The notes under the pieces: generated by a model
Seen by the model: only the letters and a program-made list of their open reading frames with translations
Database searches by the model: none
Told to the model about the DNA's origin: nothing
Origin: Eudorina sp. 2006-703-Eu-15
Taxonomy: Eukaryota > Chlorophyta > Chlorophyceae > Chlamydomonadales > Volvocaceae
DNA: 64,000 bases
Reading direction: 5' to 3'
NCBI GenBank assembly: GCA_003117195.1
Contig: BDSI01000030.1
Location: 797,211 to 861,210 of the forward strand
Shown: positions 53,934 to 64,000 of the stretch, in pieces
Layout of the letters: each line of letters starts with the position of its first letter
How positions within the stretch are numbered: the first letter of the stretch is position 1
Translations under genes and position numbers: made by a program

Positions 53934-56900
53934 GGCGTCGGAGCGCCAGGGTTGGCAGGGTGGTGGCGCCGCAGCAGGGGGGAAGGGGGGAGGTACCCGC
54001 CGGCATATCCTGAGCGTGCGCCTGGGTCTGGGTCTGGGTCTGATTCGGGCGTTTGGGGCGCGGAGCAAAGCGGAGGGGAGGACTGGCTCCGTGTGGGCAG
54101 GATGCAGCAGTTGCTTGGCTCTATGATCGGCTTGATCGCAGGGTGGTGGGTGGGCAGCCCAGGAGCACCGGGTTTGTGGCGGTCGACGACGATGGACTGT
54201 TGCAAGTGCACATGGACTCCAAGGCCTCAGACGCGAGGCCTCATTTTTGCGGGGGTCACAAACGCCCTGCCGGCCATCCTTGTTCGCCATTCCTGGAGCC
54301 AGTGCAGGCAGTTGCACCCGGTGTGGCGGACGACCCGGCTGATGTCTTGTGTGTGACCGGGGACGTTGTCGTCGCCCAACGCCATGACGGGTGTCTGCGG
54401 GCCTTGACCTGCTGTACAGTAGCGTGTCGCCAGGGTTGTGGCTGTTGTAGTGTGGAGCACTGCACCCGCTGTTCGCCGGGGGGTCCGGTCAGGGGGCTGT
54501 GTCCTGATGCCCGACGCAACTGGTGGGTCTGTTCCACGTGGTGTGTTGCTGTCAACGCGTCCGTCAATCCCTCTGCTCCAGCCGGAATCCGGCCACCGGC
54601 TGCCGTCGCGCATCGGTCGTTCGGCGAGTCCAACCACGTCCACATCGAGGGTGCACGGGTGGGTGGAGCGCCCGCTGCACCCCTCCTGCGCCCCACTGAT
54701 CATCAGGGTTTGCATTTGCATGCTGAAGGGTGATAGGGAAGGGAGGAATGCGTCGTGGGTGTGGGTCACGGGCTTCCGTCCCTCAACAAACCACAGGTGG
54801 AAGGTGGGAGGTTTGCGGGCTACGCGGACCCCTCCCGAGGGACCAAACACGTATGCGAGCCGCGGAGCCTTGCCTCGACATCTGGAGGTGGCCACAGACA
54901 GCCGCGGGGGTGCAGCGCAGCTGCTTTCCGCCCCGCGGGGGCGGGGCTCTGGGGTCCGACCATCCGGTTTGGGCATGCCGTATCGCGGCCCAGATCGGAA
55001 CACCCTCAGCAAACCGGGGGTTGGGGTTTTGCCTTTTGAACGCTCCACATGCAAACACACGAGGAGCGAGGAGCTCTCACCCCCGAAGACGCAACGGGCA
55101 GTGTGCATCCGGTCCCCGTGGCCTGCTTGCCTAATTACTACTGCGCTATGGCTCTCGCGTCAATTCAATGACGTGAGTTATCGACGACGGTCCGGGTCCT
55201 CTGAGCTCGGGAACAGTTCGCAGGGGCGCTGCCGGGCGTACTGCAGCTTGAACGACTTCTTTGCGGGCGGCGACGAGTCATTCCTCCCCCTCTCAACCCG
55301 AAATCCATGTCGACAGTTGTCCTATCTCCTCCCCCACCCTCGCACACAAACGAAATTCTCATTGAGCGAGCCCTCACCCCTCAGCACAGCCAGGACAGGG
55401 TCGAATCCTTAATACGCGGTCAAATCCCCACCACCAGCACTACACAGTGCAAACATTCTGCCGCGGAGCTCAACACGGCCGTGTTGGAGCAAAAGAGTTG
55501 AAGGGTTGAAACCTTAACCCTAGACCGCACACCAAGTATGGGTCCCTCCCGCCGGGCCCCCCGGAGGGGCGCGCCATCCAGCTCTACATCGCCAGGCTGC
55601 GTCCCTGCCGTTCACCGGAACTGTCGACCAGGGATGACTACAGACAGCTTACTGCATTGCTTCTAATATGCACTCTCTCATACTCTCCGACATGGAGGAG
55701 GACGTGTCTCTCGCTGTGCCTGACCACGTCCAGGTGTTCGTATCGATGGCAGCCGCACACCCTCGCGCTGAGGGCTCCGCCGATCAAATGCCCGTAACAC
55801 GACAGAATGTGTAATCCGTTGAACAAACTGCTTGTTCCGAACAGGTTGGGGTCCCAGCGTCACTTATCAGGAAGCTCCCCCGGGACGCCGCGTTCAGAAC
55901 GTGTGGAAAGACATGCCGTCCCGAACTGATATCCCACGCCAAACCCTGAGTGCCTGTCATGTATGAAACTTCGACACGCCTGTCAAAAGGCTGCGACACA
56001 CATCGGATCGGATCCTACAACGCGCAGTCACATATCATTTCACGCTCACAGCGGCGGCATCACAACCCATAACACCAACACGGGCGCATGCGCCTTAGGG
56101 CAAAGCCCTAGCAGATCAGCACAGCCACAGCCCGGACCCACACCGTCAGCACTCACGTGGACACTCGCCCGTACCATTCCCCGTACCAAGCACCACCAAC
56201 GGTACCAACGGTGCCAACGGCCACGGCGCCCATCTGGGTCACCTGATTCACCACCTCCTTCACAAGTCTTCATGTCGCTGTGAGGCCCCGACCTCTCCCC
56301 GCCGGGTCCGTCTCACTCCCTCGCGTCCTTCGGTTATCGCTTTCACTCCCTCCCTCCCGTCCCCGTGGGGTAACGTCACGCGGTCATGTGGTTATGCAGT
56401 CATGCGGTCCTCGCCCGTGACAACCGCACCGCCAGGCGCCAGCGGCTGGCCGCCACCGCCGCCCCGTATTCCGAACAGCACCAAGCGGCGGATGAGGAGA
56501 GCGGCTGCAGTTGCGGTTGTTGCTGAGGCGGAGTCGGGGGCCGCCGCGGCTGCGATGGGTGCAACCCTGAGGTGCCAGGGCTGCCGCCACCACCACTGCC
56601 ATGGCGGCCACAGACAGTGGCGCCACCTTGGGGCAGTGCGGAGGCGGCGGACAGGGAGGCGGCGACATTATGGGTTAAAAGTATCGGCGGGTGAAGGGTT
56701 AGGGCCGGTGAGGTGGTGCCGTACAATGACGCGGAGGTGAGTGTGGGTGGGGCGCTGTGCAAAGTTAAAGGCGTGGGCCGATGCACGGACCAGCGGGACC
56801 CAAATCATTCGCCCGACCCCAATCAGTTACCAATTACCGATATACTCATTACAATGACCTGCAAACGAGAAATGTAACAAACAGCAACGGACCAAGGGAG

Positions 56901-58908
56901 CCGCGCCACCGCATGTGTGTATTTCTTGTGTGTGTGCGTGTGTTTCATGTGTGTGTGTTAAAATGGAACCGGTGGGAGGAAAAAGGCGCATGGGTTCAGT
57001 GTATGGGGAGGGGGGCGGCGGCTGTCTCGGTCAGGATGGGAGGGGTCTCAGTCTCTCAGAGCCAAGGGCCAGGATGCCCTGGGGGATAGGGGCCGACCGA
57101 CATTCCTTGATGAATACAGTATGTGTTTCCTGGGGCTGTGAGTCCGCGGCCGGGTGGTCCTGTGTCGGTGCTGTGCAAGAAGCGCTTATCGATCCATGCG
57201 GTGTAATCTGTTGCAGTACCCAAGTAGTGGTCAGTGCGCGGATGACTGAACAGGAGGACCCAAGTCGGACTTCTAAAACACCGGACATGTTACATGCACC
57301 TGGCTGAACAGCCACCAACGAATCATGAATGAATGAATGAACGTTACAGCGGACCCGTTACACGGAATCATGCCGCAGTATGCACGCCCACCCCACGCAG
57401 CAGCGTTGCGTGAGCAGCGAGGTACTTGGGTTACTACCGTGCGCCGAGTCATGACGCGCTAGTCGGCACCCATCCCTCTTCAAGTGCCGCTGGTAACGAG
57501 GGACAAGGGTTCACATGCAAAACAGCAAAAGAGCACATTTGGGTACAAAACGTCCCACACGCACATGCTTTTCCATGTAATGTAACCGTGCCAGTGAACC
57601 AGAACATCATTGCACGCCGCATAACCTGTCTATGTCACACCCTAACGACATACAGCACGTTCACAGTAAAAACAAGTACTTGTAAGAGAGATGAAGCTGA
57701 AGCCGGCAGGCCAGCGACCCCTGGCGCTTTAGGGTAGTTGCAGCAGCACATCTCGATGAGTCAAACACCAGATCTCCACCCTACCCAACACCCCGCCTCC
57801 GTCGTGGCACTAACCTATGACGAGAGCCCAGATGCAGTCATTTCGTAGACACCCTGCATGAACCCGTCAAGCGCGCCCAAATTGGCCAAGGAGCACGTTT
57901 GTCTGTCCCTCCCCTTCTGCCCAGCCTGGTCCTCGCCATATGACGACCCTGCTGTAGTCTGTACACCGCGTCCATGGGCCCTCCGGTCACTCGTTTCACA
58001 GGCTCAAACGCTCCGGTTCACCAGCCGCCCGTGGGCGTATAAACGTGATGCGCCTCATGCATCCGGTAAGGAGCATGCGGAGTATATATACGGAATGTAG
58101 GCGACAATATCGCCACGAATTAGTGCCCGTTTCCACTTGAATCGTAACGTGTTCGGGACGGATATTGTCGATCTCGTTGTTGTGTTCCCCTTTTACTGTT
58201 ACAACTGGCATCTACGAACTCCTACTCGCCCCCGAGGACCGCAGGAGGCGCAACTACTTTCGGTCAAAAAAGCCGGAACCTGACATTTGTATAGCCTTCT
58301 GCAATTTCATGATGCTGCACGTTGCGTCGGTACTGTGACTCCGAAGCTTATGGTCCCTTGTAAGCTTTCGGCCCACGGGTCATCTATCCACCACCAAGCT
58401 AGGGCCTCCAGATGATAGAGAGTGTTCAGGGAGTCGGTTGCTTTCTCCTGCCAGCAGTCAGCGGCGGCACATGGGAAGCAACGAAGGGAAATGAACAAAC
58501 GGTCAACACCAGCGGACCATTCTTACTTGATCCTGCGATCCGTCGCAAGTCATAACATAAGAATAAATATGCATAGGTTTGTGACAAGTTGACTTGAGGC
58601 TTTGAAATTTACATGGCTTACATGGGAATTGGCCACCCAAGGGCAGTTTATTTTCGCCACTGTCATCAACTCGGCCTGCTCACATAACCGCGTGTGAGCA
58701 TCTTGCTATTAAAAAAACCTTCTGGACGTCAATATTCGCGCCTTCATATCGACATCTTAAGGGCGGACGCAGACGCGGAGAGCGCTTACGTCACGACACC
58801 AGTCGCTGAAAGCGCTAACCCCAGCGACGACCTACATCAAGCAGCAGTAAAAATCGGGGGCGGCTTTCGGGGCGAACTGCGACCGCGGGTCGCAGCCGGG
58901 CGTTGCTC
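53934..58908. other. Large interval without a supported gene
   Basis: About 5 kb. Open frames of 60 to 320 residues occur on both strands but overlap one another, lack introns with good junctions and show no domain. The left 1.5 kb should include the POLE3 3' UTR. A TGTAA lies at 56872 and others near 57574 and 57680. A partial family 3 repeat is at 57324-57354. The last 700 bases are AT-richer and should contain the channel gene promoter. No tRNA or rRNA was recognised. Confidence 0.5.
57324..57354 (+). repeat. Dispersed repeat family 3, partial arm
   Basis: ATGAATGAATGAATGAACGT then TACAGCGGACCC. It matches the right arm at 39383-39420 and diverges after GCGGACCC. Confidence 0.75.
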
Positions 58909-61900
58909 ATGGATGACGGCAGTCGGCATGGCCCCGACCACCCGACGCACCTGCACAGCGCATTTGAGGACCCCGCCGTTCAAACGACGCCCTCAGCAGA
59001 CCAACAGAGCGACCCCGGCGGCGACCTGGCGCCGCCGCAACAGCCCGCACAACCCCACCACCGCACCCGCCACCGCCACCCGTCGCGGCAGCACCGCCAC
59101 CAATCGCAGCCCCTCACCGCCGTCACCTCCGCCGGCGCAGCGGCAGCCCCGGGCACCTCGCCCCTGACAGCTCCTCGGGCGGACATCCACCTCGCCGCGT
59201 CCAGCCCTCCCCTCCGCACTGGCCACCACCACCACCACCACCGCCACCACCACCAGGCCGCCTCCGCCTCCGCCTCCCCGACCCGCACCCTCTCGCCCTC
59301 CCTCTCCCCCTACGACTCCATCGCCGGCTCCCCCGCCTCTCCCGCGGCTCCTCCATCCGCGGCTCCCACCGCTCCCGCTCCCCGACCCACGGCCGCAGCT
59401 CCCCGGGGTTCGCGCGGGGCCAGCACTACAGCCGCAGCAGCCACGGCTTCGGCAGCTACAGCTTTCCGCGCCCCCTCTCCCCGCGGGCAACCGGGTCGGC
59501 GCACCGCGCCCTCGACGGCGCCGCGCTGGCGGCGGCCTGCGCGGCGGCGCCGCTGAACCCCCTGCGCACCGCCGCCACCTCGCACCGCTCGTACGGACGC
59601 TCGACGCAGCGCTGCGGCCTCCGCCGCGCCGACGAGTCCTCCACCGGCGCCCTCAACATTCACCCGGACATCCTGGATGACCTGAGGGCCCTGGATGACC
59701 TGGAGGGAGGGGCGCTGCTGCGGCCGCTGCTGACGCAGCCGCCGGCGAACGATGATGATGGCGGCGGCAGCCACGCCGGCGGCGGCGAGGGCCGCGGCGG
59801 CGGCGGCGGCGAGGACGGGGAGCGCGACGGCGGCGGCGGCGGCGACACCGGCGGCGGCCACGTGGACGAGGCGGCGACGTACGAGGTGAAGGAGCTGCTG
59901 GAGGCCAAGCCGCGGGATGTACTGCAGTTCATTGAGGAGGAAGGTACGGCAGTCCGCGATGAGCAGCAGTGCGGCGGAGGTGGCACCACCTGGCGGGGGG
60001 CCGGCGGTTGTGAGCCCGGGTCCCTGCTGGGGGGCAGTTGGTTGCTGCTGGTGGTGTTGCTGGCGCCTGACCTGACCCGACCCGACCTGACCCGACCCGA
60101 CCCGGCCCGCCCTCAGGTGTTGTGAAGCTGGCCGAGTTCGAAGTGGCGGACGGTCTGGTGCTCAAGGCGTTCGGCAACGAGCCGTTCCTGGTGATGGGCC
60201 AGGAGCACGCAGAGCCGCCCGGGCTGAGGGACATGTGGATGGAGCGGCTGAGCGAGGGGGGCAAGGCGCAGGTAAGGGGCGGGGCGGGGGGCTGGACCCG
60301 GGGGGGAGAAGCTGGCGGAAGCTAGAGGGGACGCGGCGGGAAGCTGCGGGAAATGCAAGACACCTGGACAACGACAGACTGCGAAAATGCGGGCACAGAT
60401 ACTAAGGGGGAAGGCGGAGGAGGGTATGTTTATGTTGATGTGGATGCAACGGGAGGTGGTGCGGGGCCGCACCCGCACCCACACCCTCAGACGAGTCGGG
60501 AGGGGAGGCAAGAGATGGAATTGAAGCTAGTGTGGGCGAAACCTGTTCCAAGACCCGATGCGGTGCACACATGCAGCATCGTGCCCAGCGCACCTCGGTG
60601 GCAGGTCCCAACACACCAAGGACGAAGCAGCATGTTAATTACAAACGATGGATGAAGCGCCCCTTGGGGAGCCTCTTGAGTCTTAACACTGACGGAAGAG
60701 TCCCCCCCCGGCGTGCATGTGTGTGTGTGCGTGTGTGTGTGTGTGTATATATGTGCCGTACGGCAGAGCACCGGTTGGACGTCCTCCCTGACGGTGGAGG
60801 CCCACGTGGTCAACTTGTACGACGCGGCGGCCCCGGGGAACGCCGGCTTGCTGCGGCCGCTGCTCGCGAGGCTGCGGGTGCACGGCTGCCCGCCCACCGT
60901 GTTTGCGCTGCCTGCCGTACAGGTACGGCGGAGCTTGGGTGGTGGGCGGGGCGCGACAGGGGCCGACCGGAGGGTGTTCACGCCGCGACGTGACCCTCTC
61001 TGGTGGTGTACTGGGGGGGCTGATGTGGGTCTCGCCGCGTTTGTCTGTCTGTCTGTCCGTCTGCCGGGCTGCCTAACTGTCTTGCTGGCGGTCGGTCTGT
61101 CGGTCTGTCGGTGGGTGGGTCGCGTACTACCTACCCAGTGGCCGCCTCACCAGGGTCCCCCGATGGGCCCCCCTGTCGCGGACGTCCCACACCTCAACCT
61201 ACAGGTCCCCTCACCCCCTCAGCGCGCCCTCAAGAGCCCGACCAATCTCCTCTACCCACCCACCCCCTCCCTGGTCCCCTCCCGCCCTCCCTTCCCACGA
61301 TTTCCCCCCCCACTCCCACCCCCCACCCCACCCCACCCAGGGTGTCATCGCGCTCAAATGGAATACGTGGGCCCGCCACTTCCTGCTGGCCGAGTTCGTC
61401 TTCTACGCCGCCTGGCTCGCCTCCTTCTCCGCCTTCACGCTGCTGCTCGAGGACGGCGACTCCGTACTGGAACCGCCGCCGGAGGCGCCGCCGATGAACG
61501 CGGCGGCGGCGCCGCCGTTCCAGTTTGATGGTGGCGGCGGCGGCGGCGGCGGCCGGGGTGTACCCGTCGTCAGGCTGCTTGCCAGCGTCGTGCAGGCGGC
61601 AGCGACGGCGTTACGCCCGCAGCAACTGCAGTCGTACGGCTGGTACGGCGGCGGCGGTGGTGTGTACGGCGACGTCGGCGAAGAGTGTCCCGCGGGTCGG
61701 TTCTTCAACGTGATGGACTGGCGGGCGCTGTGGGGGCTGCTGGCGACGGCGCGCGGCTTCCTGCAGCTGGTGACCAGTACGGCAGCGGTGGCGGCGATGC
61801 TGCCGTTCGCCTACATGGAGGTCTGCACCATTGTCGTACAGGGGTAAGTAAGTTGGTTGGAGATAGTTGGAGATACCGTAGGTGTTGAAGTGGTGATCTG

Positions 61901-64000
61901 CCCAGTACCAGCAGTGCGAGGAGAGGGAGGCAGTGAAGAAAATTATTGGAGCTGTTAGCCGTTCGTAACCAGCTTGACGCAAGGCCCCCTGACGCGAGCC
62001 TGCTCCCCGACCCCTCCCCCCCGATGTGCGGCGTTCCGGCCCGCCGTCCCTCCGACATACGCCAACACACAGCCTGGCCTGGCTGAACCTGTTCAATCTG
62101 GCGGACGTGGCGTCGTACCTCCTCGCGATCTTGCTGTGGGCCGTACACATCCGCTGCGGCTCGCTGCCGTACACGGCCTGGTTCAGCGGCGCTCTAGCGC
62201 TGCAGCACGTGCTGCTGTGGAGCAAACTGCACTACTACGCCCGGTGGGTGGGTGGGTGGATGGGTCGGTGGGTGGGTGGGTACGGTCAGCCTTTGGTTAC
62301 AAGCTGGGGGGTTCCTGGGGGGGGGTGGACCGATGGGTCGGTAGACCCGTGGGTCAATGCAGCAGTCCTGACACACCCCCGGATGTTGAGCGATGCGTCG
62401 GGTCGTGGCAGGGCAGCGAGCCGCAGCGGATCTGGACGTTCACCGCGTCATATGTCGTACATCCGGTGACTCGGTCGCCCAATCCTGACACACTCAAACG
62501 GAGCTGAGTTCGATGAGGAGGGCTTGGTAGCGCCGTACGCCCCGCCCCCCTCTCCCTGGTCCCTGCCGTACCTGCCGTACGGGGTGTGTCCAATATTGGG
62601 CGGCATCGCGGAGCCGGGAAGCCGCAGGCGTGACCCCGACCCCGACCCCGACCTCGCACCCAGGACCAAACCCCCCTTGCTCTGCGACGTCCCCTTGATG
62701 TTGATGTCAATCAAGACAGCGAAACCGCGAAAGGCCACCGACCAGGTAGTGGTCCGGTGTCTCTTACACCCGTCCAAACCCCTTCCGGCCCCCCTCCCAG
62801 ACCCATCCCCCCCCCCCGCCCTTCAAACCCCTTCCGCCCCGCCCCGCCCCCCTCCAAACCCTGCCCCGCTCAGTGTGCTGACCCCCACCCGCGGCGGCTT
62901 CAACGACACCATCCGCATGGTGCTGGGGGAGCTGCGGACCTTCCTGGTGTTCGTGGGGCTGGTCATGATGGGCTTCGCCTTCGCGTTCTACTGCCTCTTC
63001 CGGTGAGGGGGCCGGGCAGGAGGGGCGGATACGTGTGTGGGTGTGGGTGTGGGTGGGGGTGGAAGGGGGGTGGGGGGGAGGAGACGAGATGAAGAACGAC
63101 AACCCCTAGGGGATATGGGAAACAAGTGGGCGTACCGTGTTCAAACCGCGCTGCTGCCAGAGCAAAGGTCCGGTGGAGGATCAGCAACTGTGCCACTGGA
63201 TCTCTCCAGCGATGCGACGACGGCCGCCGCGTAGGCCTTGGCAAATACTGACCGACAGCGCAAATACGGAAACGAAACAAGCGGATAGGGCACCGTGCCG
63301 TGGGTGGGTGGGGGATTCCGCGGGCAGTTGCCGAGTGGCGACGGGTGCCTGGTCGGGGGTGGGTGGGTGCGAGGTCGAGTGGCTGGGTGCCAGGCGATGG
63401 GTGGGTGTAGGGGTCGGGGGCGGGCAGGGCGACGCAAGGCGAGGAAGGGTTAAGGGGATGGGCAGCCTGGCAGCGGCAGCCGAGGGCCGGTTTGGGCTGT
63501 CCGGACACAAACCCCCCACCCCCCGGTGGAAGAGACCCCGCGGCCGACATCAGGGGGCTTGGGCTTGCACCCGGTGGGCTCTTTGAGTGTGCCGCCGTCC
63601 GCGGTCCCGCCGGCCCACCCTGCCGCCCCCCCTGCCCCCCACCCCCCCACCCCCGCAGTCAGGACCGAGAGGAGTTCGCGGACTTCGCCACCCTCTGGCA
63701 CTCCTTCGCCAGCATGTTCGCGTACATGCTGCAGATGTTCGATTACAGCGTGCTGTACAAGTAAGTACGGTACGCCGCCGTACCGCCGCCAACGCCGCCG
63801 TACCGGTCTCGATGGGCTTTCGAGCCCCCCGACCACGTCCGCCGCCGGGCCCCTCACCACCTCCCCCTTTCTCCTCCGCCTCCACCTCAGCCCCCCCCCT
63901 CCACCTCCCCTGTTCTCCTTCACCTCTTCCCCCGGCCCTCCCCACCACCCCCTCAGGTCCACACATCCGGTCCTTGCGATGGTGCTGTTTATGGCGTACG
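58909..64000 (+). CDS. TRP-like six-transmembrane cation channel, 3' partial
   Basis: Exons 58909-59943, 60117-60271, 60767-60922, 61341-61843, 62073-62243, 62874-63002, 63659-63760 and 63957 to the window edge. All junctions from exon 1 on are phase-consistent. Membrane segments appear in order: S1 HFLLAEFVFYAAWLASFSAF, S2 ARGFLQLVTSTAAVAAMLPF, S3 LADVASYLLAILLWAVHI, S4 FSGALALQHVLLWSKLHYYA, S5 RTFLVFVGLVMMGFAFAFYC, a pore loop FATLWHSFASMFAYMLQMFD and the start of S6 HPVLAMVLFMAY. This is an Ion_trans (TRPV-like) channel; several algal TRP channels act in cilia or mechanosensing, but the role here is unknown. S4 has few charges, arguing against a voltage-gated type. Exon 1 (His/Ser/Arg-rich cytosolic N-terminus) starts at MDDGSRHGPDHPTH in one frame but continues in another by HILDDLRALDD, so a frame change lies between 58976 and 59554. 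Confidence 0.8.
61242..61257 (-). repeat. Intron-terminal repeat family 1 end, acceptor side of channel intron 3
   Basis: Plus strand GACCAATCTCCTCTACCC, a diverged reverse end, followed by about 80 bases of C-rich sequence up to the CAG at 61338-61340. Confidence 0.55.
63112..63265 (+). repeat. Intron-terminal repeat family 1, long copy, donor side of channel intron 6
   Basis: Diverged end GATATGGGAAACAAGTGGGC, then GTTCAAACCGCGCTGCTGCC, AGAGCAAAGGTCCGGTGGAG, CTCCAGCGATGCGACGACG and GTAGGCCTTGGCAAATACTG. It lies about 110 bases after the donor at 63003, behind a G-rich tract, in the sense orientation. Confidence 0.8.

Noticed and set aside
54438..55412. 324-residue plus-strand frame between POLE3 and the channel gene
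   Set aside because: It overlaps a similar minus-strand frame (54227-55108), has no domain, no codon bias like the neighbours and no supporting junctions.
55380..55460. tRNA-like B box (GGGTCGAATCC)
   Set aside because: No matching A box at the right distance and no cloverleaf could be drawn.
56402..56740. 112-residue ATG-initiated frame with a Cys/His cluster (CQGCRHHHCHGGH), TGTAA 130 bases downstream
   Set aside because: Short, single, Arg-rich and overlapped by an equally long reverse frame. The Cys/His pattern fits no zinc-finger class. Kept only as a weak candidate.

Overview
The window is a GC-rich nuclear segment of a unicellular or colonial green alga, most likely of the Chlamydomonadales (volvocine) type. 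The evidence is: many short GT-AG introns, TGTAA poly(A) signals, Ala/Gly/Pro/Gln homopolymer runs inside exons, abundant microsatellites, and a chloroplast GrpE gene (CGE1) that keeps the six-base tandem donor pair described for the Chlamydomonas gene. No plastid, bacterial or viral sequence is recognised. All exon borders below come from reading frame, phase and splice sites only.

Layout from left to right. (1) 342-6396 (+): the 3' part of a large protein of unknown function, running off the left edge. (2) 8959-14205 (-): an eight-exon XAP5/FAM50 (XCT) gene, read convergently with gene 1. (3) 14818-20725 (+): a seven-exon F-box protein of about 1,235 residues, divergent from XAP5. (4) 21914-26788 (+): chloroplast GrpE (CGE1), with a heat-shock element just upstream. 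(5) 27842-28649 (-): p23 HSP90 co-chaperone. (6) 29591-30289 (-): SNU23/ZMAT2 spliceosomal zinc-finger protein. (7) 31099-37461 (+): a 13-exon MPS1/TTK-type kinase. (8) 37462-40756: gene-poor DNA with dispersed inverted-repeat elements. (9) 40757-46264 and 47552-51507 (+): a tandem pair of large MYND-finger proteins. The first carries two apparent frameshifts and an intron holding a 41-unit minisatellite; the second is intact. (10) 52835-53933 (+): the histone-fold DNA polymerase epsilon subunit (POLE3/DPB4). (11) 53934-58908: about 5 kb with no gene I can support. (12) 58909-64000 (+): the 5' part of a six-transmembrane TRP-like cation channel, cut by the right edge.

Functional links are modest. 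Two chaperone cofactors (CGE1 for plastid HSP70, p23 for HSP90) are convergent neighbours and both have HSE-like sites. SNU23 and MPS1 share a divergent promoter interval, as do XAP5 and the F-box gene. The remaining genes look like ordinary housekeeping, cell-cycle or signalling genes without an operon-like arrangement.

The most unusual signal is in the introns. A repeat family with the terminus TATAGGAAATTGGTAGAC occurs in at least 14 introns of five genes (gene 1, XAP5, F-box, CGE1, channel). It sits in the sense orientation near donors and in the reverse orientation near acceptors, usually outside a G-rich (donor) or C-rich (acceptor) tract. It is absent, as far as I can see, from the introns of MPS1, p23, the MYND genes and POLE3. 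This looks like an introner-like or intron-restricted MITE family.
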